This document shows positions 35,598 through 43,243 of a stretch of DNA of 51,492 nt, piece after piece; position 1 is the first letter of the stretch; the number at the start of each line of letters is the position of its first letter. The notes beneath the pieces were generated by a model. That model ran no database searches, was not told where the DNA came from, and saw only the letters and a program-made list of their open reading frames with translations. A program made the translations under genes and the position numbers. Source of the stretch: Selenomonadales bacterium (GTDB taxonomy: Bacteria > Bacillota > Negativicutes > Sporomusales > UBA7701); assembly GCA_018434945.1 (NCBI GenBank), contig JAHDOI010000014.1:1-51492 (forward strand). Reading direction: 5' to 3'.

Positions 35598-36965
35598 GTG
35601 ATACGGAAATCCCGCCTGGTCGCAGCAACCGTCATCGTCGCTCTCGCCCTGGCCGCCGCGCTCGCGCGCCCGCTCGCCGGCGGCGGGGTCTATGAAGGCG
35701 TGGCCGTGGAGGGCGTCGACGTCGGCGGCCTTGGACGGGAGGAAATCAGGCAGCTTCTGGCGGCGTGGCGGCAGGAATACCATGGCCGCCACATCGTCGT
35801 TTATTACGGCGATACCGCTTTCCGGCTCGACGCGGCCAGCATCGACTACGACCTCGATGTCGAGGCGACCGCCGACGAGGCGTGGACGTACGGGCGCCGC
35901 GGCTCGTGGCGGGACCGGCTGAAAAATATCGGCGCCGCCCGCCGGGAAGGCTATCGCATCCCGGTACGGGTCAGGTATAATGAGAATAAACTTTCCGCCC
36001 TGCTCGATTCGTGGCGGGAGGCCATCGACCGCCCGCCGCGCAACGCGGCGATCAGTCTCGAAGAAGGCGGCATCGTGCCCCAGGAGCAGGGGCGCAGACT
36101 CGACGTGGCGGCGGTGAAGCCGCTCGTCCTCAGGGCGCTGCACGCCGGCGGTCCCGCCAACCTGCCGCTGCCGGTGACGCCGCTCTATCCCGACGTCACC
36201 GTGGCCGACCTGCGCCAGACGGGCATAAGGGAACTGTGGTCGTCGTTCACGACCGCCTTCGACCCCGCGGATGCCAACCGCACGGCCAACATCCGCCTGT
36301 CGGCCCGCCGCATCAACGGCCATATCGTATATCCCGGGCAGGTATTCTCTTTCAATCAGGTGGTGGGACCGCGGGACCGGGAGCACGGCTTCAGGGAGGC
36401 GCTGGAGATCGTGGACGGCGAGTTCGTCCCCGGCATCGGCGGCGGCGTGTGCCAGTTGTCTTCCACCCTTTACAACGCCGTGCTGCTCGCCAACCTGCCG
36501 GTCGTCGAGCGGACCAACCACTCCAAGCCGCTCGGCTATGTAGGCCTCGGCCGCGACGCCACCGTCGTGTTCGGGGCGCTCGATTTCAAGTTCGTTAACG
36601 ATACCGGCGCCCCGGTTGTAATAATGGCCGAAACGGCCAAGAACAAGCTTACCGTGGGTATCGTCGGCCGCGAACCGCTGGCCGTGGCCGTCGAACTGCT
36701 GTCAGCCGACCGCCAGGTCATCCCGCCGGCGGTGGTGAAGAAGCAGGACCCGGAGCTCTTTCTCGGCGAGACGAAGGTGGACAAGCAGGGCAAGCCCGGC
36801 TACGAGGTGACAACCCTGCGGGTGGTGAGTGCCGGCGGCCGGGAGCTCAAGCGGGAGGTGCTGGCCAAGGACCGCTACCAGCCGGAGAATACCATCGTCA
36901 AGGTGGGCACGAGGCTGCCGCCGTTCGCCCAGGAGAAGGCCGACCAGGTACAGGGGAAAAAGTGA
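35598..36965 (+). CDS. VanW family protein with peptidoglycan-binding and G5 domains
   Basis: A 455-residue envelope protein: uncleaved signal or anchor (about 6-25), a putative peptidoglycan-binding_4 domain (GVAVEGVDVGGLGREEIRQLL), a VanW core (LSARRINGHIVYPGQVFSFNQVVGPRDREHGF, FVPGIGGGVCQLSSTLYNAVLLANL, TNHSKPLGY) and a C-terminal G5-like domain (ELFLGETKVDKQGKPGYEVTTLRVV ... VKVGTRLP). Such proteins are secreted cell-wall proteins of uncertain function. GTG start, 5 bases after rlmB. Confidence 0.85.
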   Translation: MIRKSRLVAATVIVALALAAALARPLAGGGVYEGVAVEGVDVGGLGREEIRQLLAAWRQEYHGRHIVVYYGDTAFRLDAASIDYDLDVEATADEAWTYGRRGSWRDRLKNIGAARREGYRIPVRVRYNENKLSALLDSWREAIDRPPRNAAISLEEGGIVPQEQGRRLDVAAVKPLVLRALHAGGPANLPLPVTPLYPDVTVADLRQTGIRELWSSFTTAFDPADANRTANIRLSARRINGHIVYPGQVFSFNQVVGPRDREHGFREALEIVDGEFVPGIGGGVCQLSSTLYNAVLLANLPVVERTNHSKPLGYVGLGRDATVVFGALDFKFVNDTGAPVVIMAETAKNKLTVGIVGREPLAVAVELLSADRQVIPPAVVKKQDPELFLGETKVDKQGKPGYEVTTLRVVSAGGRELKREVLAKDRYQPENTIVKVGTRLPPFAQEKADQVQGKK

Positions 36966-36966
36966 C

Positions 36967-37503
36967 ATGCGGAGGGAAGAGGATTTGGCGGACATCATGC
37001 TGGTGGACGGCTACAACGTGCTGGGCGCCTGGCCGGAGCTGGCGGCGGTGAAAGAGGACAGCCTCGAGCATGCCAGGGAGAAATTAACGGACATTCTTGC
37101 CGGCTATGGCGCATATAAAGATTATAGGGTTGTCATCGTATTCGATGCCCATGCCGTGGCTGGGGAGTCCCGGACCGAGACGCTGCCCGGGGGCCTGGAG
37201 GTGGTCTTCACCGCCGAGGGGGAGACGGCCGACAGCTATATCGAACGGCTGGCCTACCAGTTGACCCATGCCGGACAGGGGGTTTATGTAGTTACCTCCG
37301 ACCGGGACCAGCAGTTTGCCGTCCTCGGGTCGGGGGCGTGGCGGGTATCGGCCCGCGAACTGCGCCTGAGCGTGCTGGCCGCCGAGAAAGAGGTCCGCGA
37401 GGGGTACAGCGAGGCCGACCGGCCGCACCGGCGGCAGGAGCTCGGCGGGCGGGTCGGCGAGGAGGTCAGGAAGCGCCTCGACGCGCTGCGCCGCGGCCTG
37501 TGA
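36967..37503 (+). CDS. yacP: YacP-like NYN-domain RNase
   Basis: A NYN/PIN-fold endoribonuclease (178 residues from this start): IMLVDGYNVLGAWPELAAV, RVVIVFDAHAVAG, ETADSYIERLAYQL and VVTSDRDQQFAVLGSGAWRVSARE. YacP (Rae1) cleaves mRNA on the ribosome. The start is uncertain: ATG 36967 lies one base after the VanW stop, but TTG 36985 has GGAGGG 8 bases upstream and gives a length matching Bacillus YacP. Confidence 0.9.
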   Translation: MRREEDLADIMLVDGYNVLGAWPELAAVKEDSLEHAREKLTDILAGYGAYKDYRVVIVFDAHAVAGESRTETLPGGLEVVFTAEGETADSYIERLAYQLTHAGQGVYVVTSDRDQQFAVLGSGAWRVSARELRLSVLAAEKEVREGYSEADRPHRRQELGGRVGEEVRKRLDALRRGL

Positions 37504-37527
37504 GGCTCCGCGGCCCCCAAGAATAGC

Positions 37528-37556
37528 TTGACTAAGTAGCGGGTGTGGGTTATAAT
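37528..37556 (+). promoter_or_regulatory. Promoter of sigH
   Basis: TTGACT (37528-37533), 17-base spacer, TATAAT (37551-37556), giving a leader of about 90 bases before the ATG. Confidence 0.75.
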
Positions 37557-37650
37557 TTGGTTTGAAAGTGGGCATGTACAATCGATTGTGGCACTAAGTT
37601 ATTTAGTGCGTTTTCTTTTTACGGCCGGCAAGTTGAAGAGTGGGGGCGAT

Positions 37651-38391
37651 ATGATGCGGGCTAATACCCAACGCGATCTGTACGGTTGTTTCGAAAATAT
37701 GACAGATGAAGAAATCGTAATCGACGCAAAAGACAACGACAACACGGTCGCACTGGAGTATTTGATCAACAAGTACCGCAATTTCGTCCGGGCCAAGGCC
37801 AGATCATACTTCCTCATCGGCGCTGACCGCGAGGACATCATCCAGGAAGGCATGATCGGGCTCTATAAGGCCATCAGGGATTTTCGCAACGACAAGCTTT
37901 CCTCGTTCCGCGCTTTCGCCGAACTGTGCGTGACCCGCCAGATCATCACCGCGATAAAGACCGCCACCCGGCAGAAGCACATACCGCTGAACTCATACGT
38001 CTCCCTCAACAAACCGATATACGACGAGGACTCCGACCGCACCCTGCTTGACGTCCTTTCCGGGTCGAAGATATCCGATCCCGAGGAACTGGTCATCAGC
38101 CGCGAGGAATTCGTCGACATCGAGGAGAAGATGGGGGAAATTCTCAGCGATCTCGAATGGAAAGTGCTGATGTCCTATCTTGACGGCAAGTCCTACCAGG
38201 AGATCGCCGTCGAGCTCGACCGGCACGTCAAGTCGATCGACAACGCTCTGCAGCGCGTCAAGCGCAAACTGGAACGCTATCTCGACAACCGCGCCGACGA
38301 CAGCGAAGTCGGCAGCATGTACAAGGGATTGGCCAACCTGAACAAAGAACTGCAGGGCGATCTGGACGACCTGGAAGCTATCGACGATTAA
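37651..38391 (+). CDS. sigH: RNA polymerase sigma factor SigH
   Basis: A 246-residue sigma-70 family factor of the SigH/Spo0H type: region 2 (NTVALEYLINKYRNFVRAKARSYFLIGADREDIIQEGMIGLYKAIRDF), FRAFAELCVTRQIITAIKTATRQKHIPLNSYVSL, and region 4 (SDLEWKVLMSYLDGKSYQEIAVELDRHVKSIDNALQRVKRKLERYL). SigH drives transition-phase and early sporulation genes. The ATG at 37651 (or 37654) follows GTGGGGGC. A 25-residue acidic tail after the helix-turn-helix exceeds the usual length. Ends at a perfect terminator. Confidence 0.94.
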   Translation: MMRANTQRDLYGCFENMTDEEIVIDAKDNDNTVALEYLINKYRNFVRAKARSYFLIGADREDIIQEGMIGLYKAIRDFRNDKLSSFRAFAELCVTRQIITAIKTATRQKHIPLNSYVSLNKPIYDEDSDRTLLDVLSGSKISDPEELVISREEFVDIEEKMGEILSDLEWKVLMSYLDGKSYQEIAVELDRHVKSIDNALQRVKRKLERYLDNRADDSEVGSMYKGLANLNKELQGDLDDLEAIDD

Positions 38392-38400
38392 GGCAGAAAA

Positions 38401-38427
38401 AACGACACCAGACGGTGTCGTTTTTTT
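38401..38427 (+). terminator. Terminator of sigH
   Basis: AACGACACC/GGTGTCGTT stem with an AGAC loop and seven T residues. Confidence 0.9.
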
Positions 38428-38429
38428 GC

Positions 38430-38551
38430 AGGTTGCCGATAAAGCCCCATCTGCTGTGTTGGTCCTCAGAGCGCTTGCTAGCGTACGTCCGAGTACGCGT
38501 CGCGGCGCGCTCTTCCGGTCCGCCTTGCATCTGAGGTTTTCTTGGCAACCT
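38430..38551 (-). repeat. Structured repeat family B, copy 2
   Basis: Outer arms AGGTTGCC/GGCAACCT; inner GCCCCATCTGC ... GCATCTGAGG, GAGCGC/GCGCTC stem and GCGTAC-type hairpin as in copy 1 with which it shares long identity. On the sense strand (minus) it directly follows the stop of the gene at 38568. Confidence 0.85.
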
Positions 38552-38567
38552 AAGGCTTACCTATCGG

Positions 38568-38924
38568 TCAGTCTTCCTTGGATTCGCAGGCGCCGTCCTT
38601 TTTGTGGCCGTACTCGCTGATGTAGTCGCGCAGGTGGCCCGGCGAGCCGGAGTAGCCCTGCCAGAAGTCGTCGCCCTCGACCACGACCCAGTTCTCGTCC
38701 GGGCGGATGGCGGCCTCGCGGTCGTCGTCGGCGCCGAACTGCTTGATCACCAGCACGGGCGTGTTCTGGTAAGTGATGACAAGGCCCTTCGCGGCCAGCA
38801 GGTTGATGAGATAATCGTACGGGCTTTCGGTACCGAGCCAGAAGCACTTGCCACACATATACTCGCCGTTTTTGAAATAGACGTCGCGGACGTTCCGCCC
38901 GCAACCGCAGGTGAATTTTTGCAT
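38568..38924 (-). CDS. Small zinc-ribbon-like protein, unknown
   Basis: A 118-residue protein with an N-terminal treble-type cysteine set (FTCGCGRNV and EYMCGKCFW, four Cys in CxC ... CxxC spacing) followed by a mixed alpha/beta domain and two conserved-looking aromatic patches (VVVEGDDFWQGYSGSPG). GGGAG lies 8 bases before the ATG. A longer overlapping frame (to 38973) is out of frame and a shadow. I do not recognise the family. Transcribed towards repeat B2 and sigH. Confidence 0.6.
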   Translation of the reverse strand: MQKFTCGCGRNVRDVYFKNGEYMCGKCFWLGTESPYDYLINLLAAKGLVITYQNTPVLVIKQFGADDDREAAIRPDENWVVVEGDDFWQGYSGSPGHLRDYISEYGHKKDGACESKED

Positions 38925-39067
38925 CAGGTTCGCTCCCTTCGGTCAAAATATGGCCAAATTGATTATAACACACTTGTCCGCGCGCCGGCCGACAAACCGG
39001 CGCCCCTTGTATAAGAGATTGTTATTGCCGTCACATACATTAGTTATGATTGCGGGAGGAGCAGGCG

Positions 39068-39385
39068 ATGGAATTCATCATCAAAACGCCCCAGGGGAAT
39101 CCGGCCGCCGTGGCGGAAATAACGCCGGAGGTCATCGCCAACCAGAAGGTCGGATCGCGGGTCGGGTTCAAAGCCCCCCAGGACCTGACGGTCGAATTCG
39201 CAGGCGGCGCCTGCTTTGTCGACGATATCGACCTCATCGTCTATATTGTGCCCGGCGAGTTCTTCTGTTATCGGGGCGACGACTTTATCATCAAGTTCGT
39301 GATGGATTGCCGGCGGGTGCTGATCGATCACCGGCCGCAGCCCGGCGGGGTAAACGCGCGGGCAATCATCTCCGCCGCGCCGTAA
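39068..39385 (+). CDS. Hypothetical protein
   Basis: A 105-residue protein, mostly beta-strand in appearance (MEFIIKTPQGNPAAVAEIT, VEFAGGACFVDDIDLIVYIVPGEFFCYRGDDFIIKF), with no signal peptide or membrane helix. The second in-frame ATG is chosen since GGAGG lies 8 bases upstream. It is followed after 84 bases by a BrxF-like P-loop gene. No family recognised. Confidence 0.5.
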   Translation: MEFIIKTPQGNPAAVAEITPEVIANQKVGSRVGFKAPQDLTVEFAGGACFVDDIDLIVYIVPGEFFCYRGDDFIIKFVMDCRRVLIDHRPQPGGVNARAIISAAP

Positions 39386-39469
39386 TTTTTGTCTATATGG
39401 GCAGGATTTTGCCACACATTGCCGAATATGACTAGTGCAAATTTCGCGGGGCTGGAGGGGGACTGTGCC

Positions 39470-39934
39470 ATGCCGGTAGCAATACAGATGGTAGTAGACT
39501 ACGTCCAGGAACTGAAGGATTCACAGGAACGCCTCGTGCTTATCGTCGGCCGGCCGGGAAGCGGCAAGAGCAAGATCATGCGCGAGCTCGGACTCAACCG
39601 GGGCTGGCGCTATGTCGATTGCCGCGAACTGGTCACGGACGAGCTGTTGGAGCTCGTGCCGAAGGCGCGGCCACGGGAGGCTCCCCATATCATGGACAGG
39701 ATGCTGGAGCGCGAGCGCGCGGACGTTATCCTGCTCGACAATGTCCAGGTGCTCTTTACGCCCATCCTGAACCTCGATCCCCTGGAGCTGCTGCGCCAGC
39801 TCGGCAGGAAGCACGCCATCGTGGCGGCATGGCCGGGCGATTACGCCGACGGCCGGCTGGGGTACATGGAAGCCGGGCTGCCTGAGCCCAAACGCTTCCC
39901 CGCTGCCGAACTGAAGGTCATCGAGATCGGCTGA
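39470..39934 (+). CDS. BrxF-like P-loop protein, orphan
   Basis: A 154-residue single P-loop protein: Walker A VGRPGSGKSK at about residue 27, Walker B VILLDNVQVLFTP near 88-100, and a C-terminal AAWPGDYADGRLGYMEAG block. The layout and the LLDNVxxLF motif resemble BrxF, the small ATPase of type 3 BREX phage-defence systems. None of the other BREX genes (BrxC, PglX, BrxHII, PglZ) is in the window, so either this is a solitary relative or the resemblance is only superfamily-level. GGAGGGGG precedes the ATG by about 9 bases. Confidence 0.6.
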   Translation: MPVAIQMVVDYVQELKDSQERLVLIVGRPGSGKSKIMRELGLNRGWRYVDCRELVTDELLELVPKARPREAPHIMDRMLERERADVILLDNVQVLFTPILNLDPLELLRQLGRKHAIVAAWPGDYADGRLGYMEAGLPEPKRFPAAELKVIEIG

Positions 39935-40009
39935 CATACTCTGACATTTGCCCTGACAAAAGCGTGCAGAATCTCTGGCGGGAATTCTGACGTCATATCT
40001 GGCATTCGG

Positions 40010-40048
40010 CGCCGGTTGTTCATAGAGCAACCGGCGTATATTTTTTTG
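40010..40048 (+). terminator. Terminator of the BrxF-like gene
   Basis: A perfect 9-bp CGCCGGTTG/CAACCGGCG stem, then TATATTTTTTT. Confidence 0.8.
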
Positions 40049-40110
40049 CGGCAGGCGAAAATTATTTTCATGCTCGGGAGGAATTTTAGAACACGCGTAT
40101 AATATAATAA

Positions 40111-40136
40111 GTATCAAAAGATAATAATTATTAATT
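40111..40136 (+). promoter_or_regulatory. Candidate PerR/Fur-type operator of the peroxiredoxin
   Basis: GATAATAATTATTAAT, the same type of near-palindrome as before rbr (4993-5018). It lies just 3' of TATAAT (40098-40103) and before AAGGAGGA, so a bound repressor would sit over the transcription start. Confidence 0.45.
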
Positions 40137-40151
40137 AAGGAGGAATCAGAT

Positions 40152-40688
40152 ATGTCCGCGAAAGTTGGTCAGAAAGCTCCCGATTTCGCCATGCCGACCA
40201 CCAAGAACCTCGAGGCGCTCGACCATGTCGCCAAGCTGGCCGATTATCAGGGGAAGTGGTTGGTGCTGTTCTTCTATCCGCTCGATTTCACGTTCGTGTG
40301 CCCGACCGAGATCCGCGGCTTCAATTCCCGGCTCGCCGAGTTCCGCGCCGCCGGGGCGGAGATCCTGGGGGTGAGCGTGGACAGTGTTTACAGCCACCGC
40401 GCGTGGGTGAGGAGCACGCCGGTGGAGGGCGGCCTGGGCGGCCTCGATTACCCGCTGGCGTCGGATATCACGAAGGATGTCGCCCGCCGTTACGGGGTGC
40501 TGGTGGAGGAGGAGGGCATCGCGCTGCGCGGCCTGTTCGTCATCGACCCCGAAGGGGTGCTGCGTTATTCGGTGGTGAGCGATCTCAACGTCGGCCGCAG
40601 TGTGGACGAGACGCTGCGGGTGCTGCAGGCGCTGCAGAGCGGGGGGTTGTGTCCGATTGACTGGCACCCCGGCGACCGGACCTTATAA
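40152..40688 (+). CDS. 2-Cys peroxiredoxin (AhpC/TSA family)
   Basis: A 178-residue thioredoxin-fold peroxidase. Peroxidatic Cys is in PLDFTFVCPTEI (near residue 50) and the resolving Cys in GGLCPIDWHPG (about 168), typical of 2-Cys AhpC type. It reduces hydrogen and alkyl peroxides. Ribosome site AAGGAGG, 9 bases upstream. Candidate peroxide-responsive operator shared with rbr. The family member used with AhpF or thioredoxin; no partner gene here. Confidence 0.95.
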   Translation: MSAKVGQKAPDFAMPTTKNLEALDHVAKLADYQGKWLVLFFYPLDFTFVCPTEIRGFNSRLAEFRAAGAEILGVSVDSVYSHRAWVRSTPVEGGLGGLDYPLASDITKDVARRYGVLVEEEGIALRGLFVIDPEGVLRYSVVSDLNVGRSVDETLRVLQALQSGGLCPIDWHPGDRTL

Positions 40689-40692
40689 ACTC

Positions 40693-40811
40693 GGCCGTTG
40701 AAAAGCCCCCATCTGCGTTGTTGGGGCTGCGGGAGCTAGCTTGCGTACGTGCCGAGTACGCGGCGCGTCGCTTCCTCGTCCCGCCTAGCATCTGGGGGCT
40801 TCTGAACGGTC
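40693..40811 (-). repeat. Structured repeat family B, copy 3
   Basis: Outer arms GGCCGTT/AACGGTC (one wobble) and AGCCCCCATCTGC ... GCATCTGGGGGCT; central GCGTAC ... GTACGC hairpin as in the other copies. Sense strand is minus. It lies between the peroxiredoxin and the YetF-like gene. Confidence 0.85.
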
Positions 40812-40912
40812 TTTGGCTTTGCATATTTGTCTTTTGGGGACGGTTCTTGCCGTCCTCTTTGCGTTTGTCCGGGGCGGCGGGCGGTTACACTAGCGATACG
40901 GGAGGTGTGCAT

Positions 40913-41617
40913 GTGGGCGAACTGGGGTCGATCGCTTTCACCGTCCTGGCGACGATGGCGGTGCTTGTCGCCGTCTTGCTGGCGGCCGGCAAGCGGCAGA
41001 TGGCCGACCTCACGCCGGTGGATTTCGCGCTGTCGATCACCGCCGGGACGGTGGCCGGGGCGAGCATCGCCGATCCCCGCATCAGCTTGGGCCACGCGCT
41101 TGTCGCCCTGGTGCTGCTCGGTGTGATCCAGGTGGCGGTCAGCTGGCTGAGCCTGAAGTATCGGGGCGTGTATACGCGGCTCAGCAATGCGCCGGCGGTG
41201 GTGGTGGAGAACGGGCAGATAATCAAGGCCAACCTGCGGGGGGCGAGGCTGACGGCCGAGATGCTGCTGCAGCTGCTGCGCGAGAAGGATGTTTTCGATA
41301 TCACCGAGGTGGAGCTGGCGGTGCTGGAGCCGACCGGCAGGCTGAGCGTGCTGAGGAAGGCGGAGCATCTGCCGGTGACTGCCAGCCGGCTGGGGCAGAA
41401 TGTGGCGCCCAACCGGGTGCTGGTGCCGGTGGTGCTGGAGGGGGAGCTGCAGGAGCAGGCGCTGGCGAAGCTGGGGTTTTCCCCCGGCCAGATCGCGGAG
41501 TTCCGCGGCCGCTACGGGGAGCGGCTGGAGGATGTGTTCGTCGCCCTGATGGACAGGGACGGGCAGATGCATGTCATCCGCGAGGATGTGGCGGAGAGCG
41601 GTTCTTTCCTGCACTGA
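40913..41617 (+). CDS. YetF/DUF421 family membrane protein
   Basis: A 234-residue protein with three N-terminal transmembrane helices (about 5-80) and the DUF421 cytoplasmic domain: LTPVDFALSITAGTVAGA, YTRLSNAPAVVVENGQIIKANLRGARLTAEMLLQLLREKDVFDITEVELAVLEPTGRLSVLRK. Homologues in Bacillus (YetF, YrbG) are linked to spore coat/germination, but function is unknown. GTG start with GGAGGTG 5-6 bases upstream. Confidence 0.85.
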   Translation: MGELGSIAFTVLATMAVLVAVLLAAGKRQMADLTPVDFALSITAGTVAGASIADPRISLGHALVALVLLGVIQVAVSWLSLKYRGVYTRLSNAPAVVVENGQIIKANLRGARLTAEMLLQLLREKDVFDITEVELAVLEPTGRLSVLRKAEHLPVTASRLGQNVAPNRVLVPVVLEGELQEQALAKLGFSPGQIAEFRGRYGERLEDVFVALMDRDGQMHVIREDVAESGSFLH

Positions 41618-41669
41618 ACGGAGGAGTTCGGGGCGCGGGCGGCGAAGGGGAGGGGAGAGGTGACTTATT

Positions 41670-42197
41670 TTGACAAAAAAGCAGCGGTTCGCTTTCTGCC
41701 CGAAGTGCGGCGGCGCACTCGCGCTGCGGCCTCGCAGGGAACGGGAGCGGCTGACGTGTGAGGCGTGCGGCTATGTAATGTACGAGAACCCGGTCGTCGG
41801 CGTGGCGGCGATCGTGCTGGACGGGGATAAGATCCTGCTCGGCCGCCGGGCGGGGTGGTCGACCTACCCGGGGCTGTGGTGCATACCGTGCGGGTATGTG
41901 GAATATGATGAGGATGTGTATGCGGCGATAATACGGGAATTCCGCGAGGAGACGGGGCTGGATATCGAGGTGGACGGGGTTTTCACGGTGTTGTCGAACT
42001 GGCATAATCCCGAGGCGCATACGGTGGGGATATGGTTCGAGGCCCGCGTGACGGGCGGGGTGCCGGCGGCGGGGGACGACCTCGACGCGGTGGAGTATTT
42101 CCCGCTGGACGCGCCGCCGCCGCTGGCTTTTCCGACGGACGCGACTGTGCTCGCTATGCTGAAACGGCGCTTGAATTCGTCAGGTAGTAGTGTATAA
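41670..42197 (+). CDS. Nudix hydrolase with N-terminal zinc ribbon
   Basis: A 175-residue protein: a zinc ribbon (FCPKCG ... CEACGY) followed by a Nudix domain whose box reads G-YVEYD-E-DVYAAII-REFREETGL. This combination is seen in NADH pyrophosphatase-like NudC relatives; a general nucleoside-diphosphate-X hydrolase role is likely. TTG start with GGAGAGGTG 8 bases upstream. The promoter of uppP lies inside its 3' end. Confidence 0.9.
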   Translation: MTKKQRFAFCPKCGGALALRPRRERERLTCEACGYVMYENPVVGVAAIVLDGDKILLGRRAGWSTYPGLWCIPCGYVEYDEDVYAAIIREFREETGLDIEVDGVFTVLSNWHNPEAHTVGIWFEARVTGGVPAAGDDLDAVEYFPLDAPPPLAFPTDATVLAMLKRRLNSSGSSV

Positions 42198-42198
42198 T
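42171..42198 (+). promoter_or_regulatory. Predicted promoter of uppP
   Basis: TTGAAT (42171-42176), 16-base spacer and TATAAT (42193-42198). Transcription would start near 42205, so repeat B4 would make up nearly all of the uppP leader. Confidence 0.55.
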
Positions 42199-42214
42199 TT
42201 ATAATAGTGCCACC

Positions 42215-42397
42215 GCGGGCGTTCAGAAGCCTCCAGATGCTAGGAAGCCCGAGAACGCGCAGCACCGTTTCCTCTGCGACCAAGTATGTCTACATGGTAT
42301 GCACAGGCACGGTTTAACAGCATCGCGCGTACTCGGAACGTACGCAAGCAAGCGCTCGGAGGGCTGACAACGCAGATGGGGGCTTATCAACGGCCGC
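42215..42397 (+). repeat. Structured repeat family B, copy 4 (in the uppP leader)
   Basis: Outer arms GCGGGCGTT/AACGGCCGC (one mismatch), then AAGCCTCCAGATGC and GCAGATGGGGGCTT. It carries the conserved GCGTACTCGG-AACGTACGC hairpin and an extra hairpin of about 55 bases (around ACCGTTTCC/ACGGTTT) absent from other copies. Sense strand is plus, the same as uppP. Confidence 0.85.
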
Positions 42398-42420
42398 CCA
42401 AGGTTTGGAGGAAATAGTCG

Positions 42421-43218
42421 TTGAATGAGTATATAATTGCAATTATTATCGGCATCGTGGAGGGGCTGACCGAGTTTCTGCCGATCTCTTCGACCGGGCA
42501 TATGATCCTGGCCGGGTCGCTGCTGGGCTACGAGGGGGAGAAGGCGAGCGTCTTCATGGTGTTCATCCAGCTGGGGGCCATCTTGTCGGTTTTCATTCTC
42601 TATCGCGACAAGTTCCTGCGGATGATGGACCTGAGGCGCATCACGAGCACCGACGGCCTGTCGGCCTGGCATGTGGCCGCCGGTATCGTGCCGGTGATGG
42701 GGGTAGGGTTCCTGCTCCATAAGCTTATAAAGACATATCTGTTTTCCAATTTCACGGTGATAATCGGGCTGGTGGCGGGGGCGGTCGTGATGCTGGCGGC
42801 CGAGAAGGCCGCCAAGCGGCCGGTGACCCGCGATGTCGAGGATATGACGATCAAGCAGGCGTTTTTCGTGGGCCTTTTTCAGATACTGTCGCTGTGGCCG
42901 GGCTTTTCCCGCTCAGGCTCGACGATCGCGGGCGGGCTGTTGTTCGGCATGAGCCGCACGGCGGCGGCCGAGTTTTCGTTCATCATCGCGGTGCCGCTGA
43001 TGCTGGTGGCCTGCATCTACGATCTTTTGAAGATTCTCGACAGGCTGAACGGCGACGATTTGGCGATGATCGCCGTCGGGTTCGTGGTGTCGTTTATCGT
43101 CGCTTATATTTCGATCGTGTGGTTCCTGCGCTTCCTGAACAAGTCGACGCTGGCGTCGTTCGCCTATTACCGCTTCGTGCTGGCGGCGGTGTCGTACTGG
43201 TATTTCTTCATGCGCTGA
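42421..43218 (+). CDS. uppP: Undecaprenyl-diphosphatase
   Basis: A 265-residue BacA-type integral membrane enzyme of about eight helices: the motif IIGIVEGLTEFLPISSTGHMILA at the N-terminus and LWPGFSRSGSTIAGGLLFGMSRTAAAEFSF (RSG active-site loop). It recycles undecaprenyl pyrophosphate and confers bacitracin resistance. TTG start, with TTTGGAGG 9 bases upstream. The leader contains repeat B4. Confidence 0.95.
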   Translation: MNEYIIAIIIGIVEGLTEFLPISSTGHMILAGSLLGYEGEKASVFMVFIQLGAILSVFILYRDKFLRMMDLRRITSTDGLSAWHVAAGIVPVMGVGFLLHKLIKTYLFSNFTVIIGLVAGAVVMLAAEKAAKRPVTRDVEDMTIKQAFFVGLFQILSLWPGFSRSGSTIAGGLLFGMSRTAAAEFSFIIAVPLMLVACIYDLLKILDRLNGDDLAMIAVGFVVSFIVAYISIVWFLRFLNKSTLASFAYYRFVLAAVSYWYFFMR

Positions 43219-43243
43219 GCGGTCTGGCCCGGAGGATTTAACG

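Noticed and set aside
38557..38973. 138-codon minus-strand frame overlapping the gene at 38568
   Set aside because: It is an Arg-rich shadow in another frame; the 38568 frame has the ribosome site and the Cys pattern.
39470..39934. A BREX phage-defence locus
   Set aside because: Only one BrxF-like gene is present; no methylase, PglZ, BrxC or helicase gene occurs within the window.
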